Below are positions 9,789 through 16,727 of a stretch of DNA of 16,727 nucleotides, one piece after another (positions within the stretch are counted from its first letter, which is position 1; each line of letters opens with the position of its first letter). The stretch comes from Smittium culicis (taxonomy: Eukaryota; Kickxellomycota; Harpellomycetes; Harpellales; Legeriomycetaceae), in assembly GCA_001970855.1 (NCBI GenBank), contig LSSN01002534.1, forward strand, positions 1-16,727, given 5' to 3'. A program made the translations under genes and the position numbers. The notes below the pieces were generated by a model, which saw only the letters and a program-made list of their open reading frames with translations, ran no database searches and was not told where the DNA came from.

Positions 9789-10947
9789 AAAAAATTCCTT
9801 AAAGAGTTAGGCAGATTATTGTTTTATACATATCTGCGCCAAATAGATTATCTGAACGAAGAAGAAACAGATGGAGTTATGCGGAGAAGATCAGAATTGT
9901 CCAAAGTAAAAAACATTGAAAAAAAAGCGGAGAATGAAGATTTTTGAGGCAAAAAGTGCGTAAATTGTTGATATGGTGGAGTTTGGTTAACCTCTTTTTA
10001 TTTTTTGGGCATTTGTTGAAAGTGGGTCGAACTTTGGAGCAAAGGATTGCAGAATCAGAGGGAACTTTCCTTATTGCGCATCAGGACTCACCGTTAATAC
10101 TTCTGCCTGCTTTTATTACCTCAATTATAATACCATAATTACTGAATTCATTTTATTGGATAGTTCAGATACTTGATGTCTTTAAAAGCCATTAATATTT
10201 AGGAATACCGGCAATATCCTTTGGGAATAGTCCAATTATGTGCATTAATTGGGTTGGGAATAAGGTAAAACACGGGACAGCGAATAGCTGAGAATTGCCA
10301 ATATTTTGATAGCAAATTATTGAGCAGGTTTCAGATTCGAGGGAAAGTGTGCTGGCTGCGAAAGAGTTTGCTGGTGCAGATTTAATTGTAAGTATTGGCT
10401 ATCCAGAACAGCATTTTGGGAATATATCATCTAATCTGTGGCTATTTTTTTAAGAGCTGTTTCTGATTTGAGGCAGTTGATTTCAGGCAGTACCGCCTCT
10501 TCATTGGAGATGTTTGAAGTTGATGCTAGAATTGTAATGGAGCACACTTTTTCTGGCTTGTTGAAGATATTAAATTATGACTCTGCTCGTGTGAGTGTAC
10601 CCTTCACTTTCCACATTAAATCCTGGCGGAGTCGAATGGATTGGAATGATAGGGTAAAGGGCATTAAATCAGGCGGCTGGAAAGCCTGATAATTCATTAT
10701 CGATTAATATAATAACTGGAAATGAGTCTGCCTACTGATAAATCAAAATGGCTTGAAGGCAGACAGGTTTGGTAATTCGCGGAGCAGTGATTTGGAAGCC
10801 AAACTGACATGTGATTAGCCAAGAGTGTCGATAATTAACATGCTATGGGAAAATCAAGATGCTAATAGCGCACAATCACTGCCTAATAGCTCGCTGCAAT
10901 ATGGAGGATATAAACTTATGAGAAAAATCGCTTTATGTGCAAAATAA
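9789..10947 (+). pseudogene. Decayed protein-coding gene, family not recognised
   Basis: A chain of plus-strand segments looks like protein but is broken by stops and frame changes. 9789-9944 (52 codons) contains TYLRQIDYLNEEETDGVMR. 9938-10135 has a membrane-like WWSLVNLFLFFGHLL. 10199-10288 has LGIPAISFGNSP. 10313-10450 has SRESVLAAKEFAGADLIV. 10438-10686 (83 codons) has SLEMFEVDARIVMEHTFSGL. About 10723-10815 has GLKADRFGNSRSSDLEAKL. 10825-10944 ends in KLMRKIALCAK and TAA. Breaks fall at T runs. Base composition is less AT-rich than nearby spacers, and no comparable minus-strand frames exist. A GTAAGT at 10388 could be a real donor, so a spliced gene cannot be fully excluded, but the number of breaks favours a pseudogene of about 390 codons. 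A single-pass membrane segment near the N-terminus is the only structural hint. Confidence 0.4.
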
Positions 10948-11937
10948 AGAGTCGAGGCATAAACCTTTCCCGCTCAACAATAATAAAAAAAACTCATTTA
11001 TTGATTGGTTTATGGTTTAATTAAATTTATTATTTGCTGCTATAACACAATAAGCCAATATCTTTTAGGATCTCGGAATTAAAGTATACTAATTAATTAC
11101 AATTGGATATATGTGGTAAATCAAGAATAATCTACTACCTGTGAACAAGAAAATAAAATGGTTATTTGATTCGCTATTACCTAAATAATAAAAATATTAT
11201 TTGCTCCTATTCTTCGGCAAACGGATAATTATATGTCTCAAAATCAAACTGCTTTTATTGAACACAGTTGGCAATACTTGGTAGATCAAAAACCGACTAC
11301 TGTCAATGAGTGGGTTATACTCCAAAACCCAAAACCCAAAACCTAAAACCTAAAGCCATAACCTCCATTCTATTAATAAAAAATATATAAATAGAGTAGA
11401 GGGGAAATAATAACGAGGACTTTGTAACCGATTGTGGCATTATGTAAAATACCTTTTTGTCTGAACAAAAGCCTGCTTCCCATCAAACTTCCCTCCAAAA
11501 AATCCCATTCGCCACCTAATCCATAATAATAGCCTTCCGCCAATAATCACTCCTCTCCGCGTGCAAATCAAATCCCATTAGAATTTTACTCGAAAATATT
11601 TCTATTTCCAAGTTATACACTATACAATCTAACCATTTTTCACATAAAGCAAACCATACGCTTCTTCCTCTTCTTTCGTTTATATCAAAGGAGGTCGGTT
11701 TCGAAGATATCAACTTATAATAAATTCATTGCCCTCCCCTTTATCCTCCCATACTAACTCATATCACCTCCCATTTTTTCACCCTTTCTCTACAGCGTCT
11801 AGATTTTCTTGTATTATCTATCCTCCACGTTACTATATTCTCGCCTAATTTCATGTCAATATTATACCTTAGCATCTTTACGCTCTCTTAAACCTGTCTA
11901 TAACATACTTATAAGCATCTCAAATCTAACCTATATA
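10948..11937. other. Upstream region of the PMT gene
   Basis: This is AT-rich DNA, with the PMT promoter in its right half. From about 11460 the plus strand becomes strongly pyrimidine-rich (CCTCCC, TTTTTTCACCC, CTTTCTCTAC), as is common in fungal core promoters. A 37-codon frame at 11233-11346 (MSQNQTAFIEHSW...) looks protein-like but ends inside the heptamer repeat. A 65-codon minus-strand frame at 11516-11713 is judged chance. Confidence 0.5.
11322..11356. repeat. Telomere-like heptamer run
   Basis: Five consecutive 7-bp units read CCAAAAC three times, then CTAAAAC and CTAAAGC. The unit resembles C-strand telomeric motifs of the CCCTAAA kind but is degenerate and short. Confidence 0.75.
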
Positions 11938-14900
11938 ATGTTTGCTTCTAAAATGAGACAAAGGGTTATTAACTCTAAGGTTCAAAGCCCTACCAAGGAA
12001 TACCATGATAGCTGCATTGAAACTGACGTAGACGAAAAGCTATCTAGGTCCAGACCCCGCCCAACTTCCTCTAAACCCCTCTCTTCAAAAGTAATTCCCC
12101 ACCCCTATTACCCTACTTTCATTTATAATTCCATCGATACATATATAAAATTCTATTATATCCCTTGATCCACGTTAAAATCTTTTTTCTTATTCTTTTA
12201 CTCTTCTTAATTAGATTAAAGATTTACTTCAAAACATCGATTTTTTACTATTTACTTTCCTGTTCCTGTTATCCGCTTTTACCCGTTTATATCAAATCGG
12301 AAAGCTTGGAAAAGTCACTTGGGACGAATCTCACTTCGGAAAGGTATCATTCTCGCCCATATCCTTTAACTATCCAAAAAGCCGATTACCTACTACGAAT
12401 ATAATTTAAAACTGATAATTTCTACTCCATTTTTACTCTTGACTAACCTAACTATTTTTTCTTATTTTATAGTTTGGTGCTTTTTACATTAACCACACTT
12501 ATTACCATGACGTCCACCCCCCTTTAGCTAAAATGCTTATCGGTCTCGCTGAACACATTGCTGGCCATAACGGCACCTTTGGTTTTAAAGGCAATTACCC
12601 CCCTTATGTAAACTATTCGCTCATGCGCATACAGGTCGCTTTTTACTCCATGCTCATTGTTCCCTTCTCATACATTATTTGCAAAAATCTTGGAATGTCA
12701 AGGAAAGCTTCCTTCTTAGGTGCTCTCTTTGTTGCCTTTGAAAATGCCCTTTGTGTTATCAGCAGGTTTATCCTTCTTGACTCATACCTTCTACTCTTCA
12801 CTTGTATGGTCCTCCTTTCCTTTACCGGCTTCAGAGTATCTGGAAAGCCTTTTTCCAGGAAATGGTGGCTTTGGCTCATATTAACCGGTGTCTCTTTAGG
12901 CTTAGTCGTCAGCACAAAATACGTCGGCTTATTCAGCATCGGAATGGTCGGCTTGTTTACCATCTCTGAACTTTTCAACGAACTCTCAAAGCCTGATTTT
13001 ACTTACAAAAACTTGTTCAACCATTTTATCGCTAGAGCCATAGGTCTGATTTTTGTCCCTCTTGTCATTTACCTCATTTCCTTCCATTTCCACTTTACTC
13101 TTTTGTATAAAACTGGAACTGGCGCTATCCGTATGCCCATTGATTTCCAATTGGGCCTAAGTGGAAACGAACTAGATTTACAGGCCTCTGAAGTTGCTTA
13201 CGGATCTAACATCACCCTCGCTGGGTATAATTCTGACCCTGAAATGCTGATGATCAATGCAAATAAAGGCATCTACCCAAAGAATAATTTACACCAGCGT
13301 ATCACCCTTTTCAGAAATAGAAACGCTAATAACCACTTTATAGTTTTACCCCCACTAACTGACAACATCACAAAGGTTGACAACTACGTACATGACGGTG
13401 GCTTGATTCGCTTAAAAAGCTCAATTTTCAATAAAACTATACACTACATACAACATAATACAAATACTCTCGAATCTAAGGAGCTAGCTCTAACTAACCC
13501 TCAAGCTCTATTAAAAGACTCTAAATACCGCCCGCCCTCAAAAGAAACTGCTGATGATGTGTTTAAAATCATTTATTCAAACACAGATTCTAAACTCAAC
13601 AAACTTGCTATCAAGCCTGGAAGAACTCATTTCTGTTTATACCACGTTAATCGCAAATGTATCCTCGTTGCTAAAAGTGAAGTAATCGGAAACTGGGGAA
13701 GAAACCAGCACCGACTCATATGCGACGAAAACATAAAATGTGGTGTTCCCAAAACTAAATGGATTGTTTATGGACATAAAAACAAAGAACTGGACAAGTT
13801 TGTAACAAAGGACGCAAAAGATACCCTAAGCTTACAGAAACATCTCAAAGGAAAATATTGGGTTGCAACTAGTGTTTTCAGATTATTGAATATTAGATAT
13901 GTCAAGTGGCTTCTCAAATACACACTACTAGTGACACGAATGAACATCAAATCTAACAATAACTTGATTCCAGACCGCAACAAGTACAATAAAATTGAAA
14001 GCGAGCCTCTAGATTGGCCATTCTTAACATCTCCAATGCGTATGAATGGTTGGGGTGCAAAAGATACCAAATACTACCTTATTGGAAACCCAATTGTTTG
14101 GTGGTCCTCAACTCTTGTTTGTCTATTTACACCACTTATTGCTATTTTGCTTTATATTGTCTATAAGCGCAACTCTAAGAACTCGACTACATCTAAAACA
14201 TCTCTACTTAAAACCAACCCGCATTTTGTCATGCTAAATTCACTCTGGAATTTTGGTGTAGATACATGCGCTTCTTCTACTGCTAGAAAAACTAGTTCAT
14301 ACACCTCAAATATTGGCTCTTTCAGAACAAACAAGAATAAAGTCACTTTGATTTACTCCAATGGCGACGAGATGATCAGTAGCTTGAAAAAAGAACATCC
14401 TGATGAGCAGAATTACTCTCAGACCAACTATATCACACCCCAATTCTCTAACGACCCGTCTTTTATTCATCCCGGATCTAGCACTTTTAAAAACATACAA
14501 GCTCAAGCCTTAACAAACATAGACACCACTCAATTTGATGAGGAAAATATTCCCCAGGCTAAAAAACAATTTTTTGATTCACCAGCAACACATCCTCAAT
14601 CATCTTACCATTCTGACACTCTAAGCCCAATGCGTGAAATTGAAACACTCACTAGCCCTGAAATAAAAGCGATAGATAACAACGGGATCCAAAGTTTCAG
14701 TAAAGCAAGCAGACTTAGAAAAAGAATAGATAAAATCAGCAAGCTCAAAGGTATAAACATTCTAATCGTTGGATATTTTATCCATTACTTGCCATTCTTA
14801 TTCATGGGAAGAGTCATGTACCTTCATCATTATCTGCCCTCTCTCTACTTTGCAGTTCTCGCACTTGCTTACTTCATCGACTACTACAGCAGAAGGTATC

Positions 14901-15070
14901 TATCTAAGCGTATGCAAATAGTCAACTTTGTCTTTTGGGTAGCAATAGCGACGTTTGCATTCATATTATTTTCTCCATTGACCTTTGGATACAATAAGGA
15001 CATCAAACTTCTTAAATATCGCCTGTGGAAATCTACTTGGAATATTTATGAAGATGTGCACAAAATGTGA
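11938..15070 (+). CDS. Dolichyl-phosphate-mannose protein O-mannosyltransferase, PMT2 subfamily, three exons
   Basis: It transfers mannose from dolichyl-phosphate-mannose to Ser/Thr of secretory proteins in the ER membrane, normally as a heterodimer with a PMT1-type partner. Exons are 11938-12090, 12215-12343 and 12473-15070; both introns are phase 0, and the second has a GACTAACCTAAC branch site. The product is 959 aa, against about 760 for yeast Pmt2. Residues 1-51 form a basic cytosolic tail. TM1 lies in exon 2, followed by the catalytic WDESHFGK (D88, E89). DVHPPLAKML and NYSLMR place it in the PMT2 subfamily. A lumenal MIR region spans about 317-560, then PMRMNGWG (615-622) and YYLIGNPIVWW (628-638). 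TM helices follow at about 640-660, 855-873, 875-899 and 908-934. An extra stretch of about 190 residues (661-850), Ser/Thr/Asn-rich, sits between two of these helices. MIR motifs are divergent. Confidence 0.93.
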
Positions 15071-15075
15071 ATAAA
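15070..15075 (+). terminator. Possible polyadenylation signal overlapping the PMT stop
   Basis: AATAAA begins on the last base of the TGA stop, followed by poly-T. It is early for a poly(A) signal, so it may be incidental. Other T-rich tracts follow within 120 bases. Confidence 0.25.
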
Positions 15076-15284
15076 AACTTTTTTTTTCATGAATCTGCTA
15101 TCACTCTATATTTAAACTGCTTTTGAATTGCAGTTCCGGTTTTTACCCAATTAGCCATATTCATTTATAAATACTTTTTTTTTTTAGATCGTAGCAAATA
15201 AAGTATAAATTAATACACACTTTTTCATTAATTGATACAAAAGATTTGAATTTCTGTTTCCCTGAAAATCTTTATTTATATAAT

Positions 15285-16007
15285 TTACTTATTTTCTTGA
15301 ACTGGTAAATGCTGCTCGCTTTCTACGATCGAGACACTAGAATTGTAATTATCTATTACAGATCTTGTTGGTGTCCAGCCTAACGGCATTAATACTCGTA
15401 TGTACTAAGAAGATGAATTTAACGCTCATTCTTTTTTTTTGTGCTTGTGTCTCCATAATGATACATCGACTTTACCAGTATTAGGGTAAAACAAAAACAA
15501 ATAAGCAAACAAAAATCGACCACATAAGCTATGCCCATAGATTTTTTTTTAATCTGAATTTTGGCCAAATCGCTCAATATTTAAAATTTCAAAGCTAATA
15601 TTCATCGGCCATTTCCACAATAATTAAACTCGCTATATTTTTAGCTACTACTTTGCAGCAAGTGCACAGATACATGACTAATTAATTCAATCCATTATAG
15701 TCTAATCTTCTGTATATATATATATATATATACATTAGTATCTATCGCGAGTTCCTGAACGCTGATTAGGGGCGGTATGAACTTGGGGTATAAAGGTTAT
15801 GTCGTCTTATTCAACCTGCCCCCTTCTTCTATCGCGTCAGTACGCAAAATAAAACCCTGAATATAAGCATTCACATTACCACCAAAAGCGACTTAATATA
15901 ACATCATAATACAATAAACTAATTTTCCATACAAACTCTGACCAGGAACTCTCTTTAAATTGCTCATACGTAAGGAATTGTTTTTTTTTGTTTGAAGGCT
16001 TGACCAT
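15285..16007 (-). pseudogene. Unidentified coding-like fragments on the minus strand
   Basis: Starting from an ATG at 16007, 43 codons read MVKPSNKKKQFLTYEQF and then a hydrophobic SEFVWKISLLYYDVILSRF. A one-base shift in a TTTT run would continue into GGNVNAYIQGFILRTDAIEEG, then a stop, then LYPKFIPPLISVQELAIDTN. A last piece, 15404-15288, follows a pyrimidine-rich TTCATCTTCTTAG acceptor and reads YIRVLMPLGWTPTRSVIDNY onward to a TAA at 15287-15285. The first piece also ends at a GGTAATG donor-like site, so real splicing is possible for part of it. Individual open runs are no longer than chance could give. The case rests on their order and look. The family is not recognised. If real, the gene would converge on the PMT gene with a gap of about 214 bases, like the convergent pair at 2072-2275. 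Confidence 0.28.
15713..15732. repeat. (TA)10 microsatellite
   Basis: Ten uninterrupted TA dinucleotides lie in the AT-rich DNA right of the PMT gene. Confidence 0.9.

Positions 16008-16727
<720 letters not shown>

Noticed and set aside
11809..11937. Earlier ATG upstream of the PMT start, in the same frame
   Set aside because: It would add 43 residues encoded by the pyrimidine-rich promoter-like tract; the ATG at 11938 gives a normal charged PMT N-terminus.
12643..12978. 111-codon minus-strand frame
   Set aside because: Antisense to conserved PMT transmembrane segments.
15785..15796. GGGGTATAAAGG as a TATA box for a rightward gene
   Set aside because: No gene start is visible before the window edge, and the bases also fall in a coding-like minus-strand run; too weak to annotate.

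Overview
The window reads as nuclear DNA of an AT-rich fungus. Four genes are complete or nearly so. They have short spliceosomal introns (108-167 nt) with GT-AG ends, and several introns carry ACTAAT or ACTAAC branch-like sites. Intergenic DNA is full of A/T homopolymers. The gene set (fungal-type DAHP synthase, a PMT2-type protein O-mannosyltransferase, an Ataxin-10/CTR86 relative, fumarylacetoacetase) fits a fungus. I cannot name the species. Conserved leucines encoded by CTG suggest the standard code.

Layout from left to right. 1-931: no assignable gene; less AT-rich than most spacers, with fragmentary coding-like stretches. 932-2071 (+): intronless DAHP synthase, tyrosine-sensitive type by its specificity residue. 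2276-4784 (-): five-exon Ataxin-10/CTR86-like gene, rebuilt here from splice sites and reading phase, 651 aa. 5215-6710 (-): three-exon fumarylacetoacetase, 418 aa, with all expected active-site residues. 7299-7688 (-): three coding-like pieces separated by frame changes at A/T runs, unidentified. 7987-8085: 42-bp tandem repeat. 8132-9427 (-): intact fold-type I PLP enzyme of the class-V aminotransferase/isopenicillin-epimerase-like/Egt2-like group. 9789-10947 (+): chain of coding-like segments broken by stops and frame changes, probably a decayed gene. 11322-11356: telomere-like heptamer run. 11938-15070 (+): three-exon PMT2-type mannosyltransferase, 959 aa, with an unusual insertion of about 190 residues. 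15285-16007 (-): further broken coding-like pieces. 16249 to the right edge: at least 479 bp of uninterrupted (CAT)n.

The genes do not form an operon or an evident cluster. DAHP synthase makes precursors of tyrosine and fumarylacetoacetase ends tyrosine breakdown, but their proximity is probably chance. No mobile element, tRNA, rRNA or CRISPR array could be supported. I found no clearly new multi-gene system. The points most worth a second look are the PMT insertion and altered MIR motifs, the three unexplained coding-like zones, and the long CAT array at the edge.
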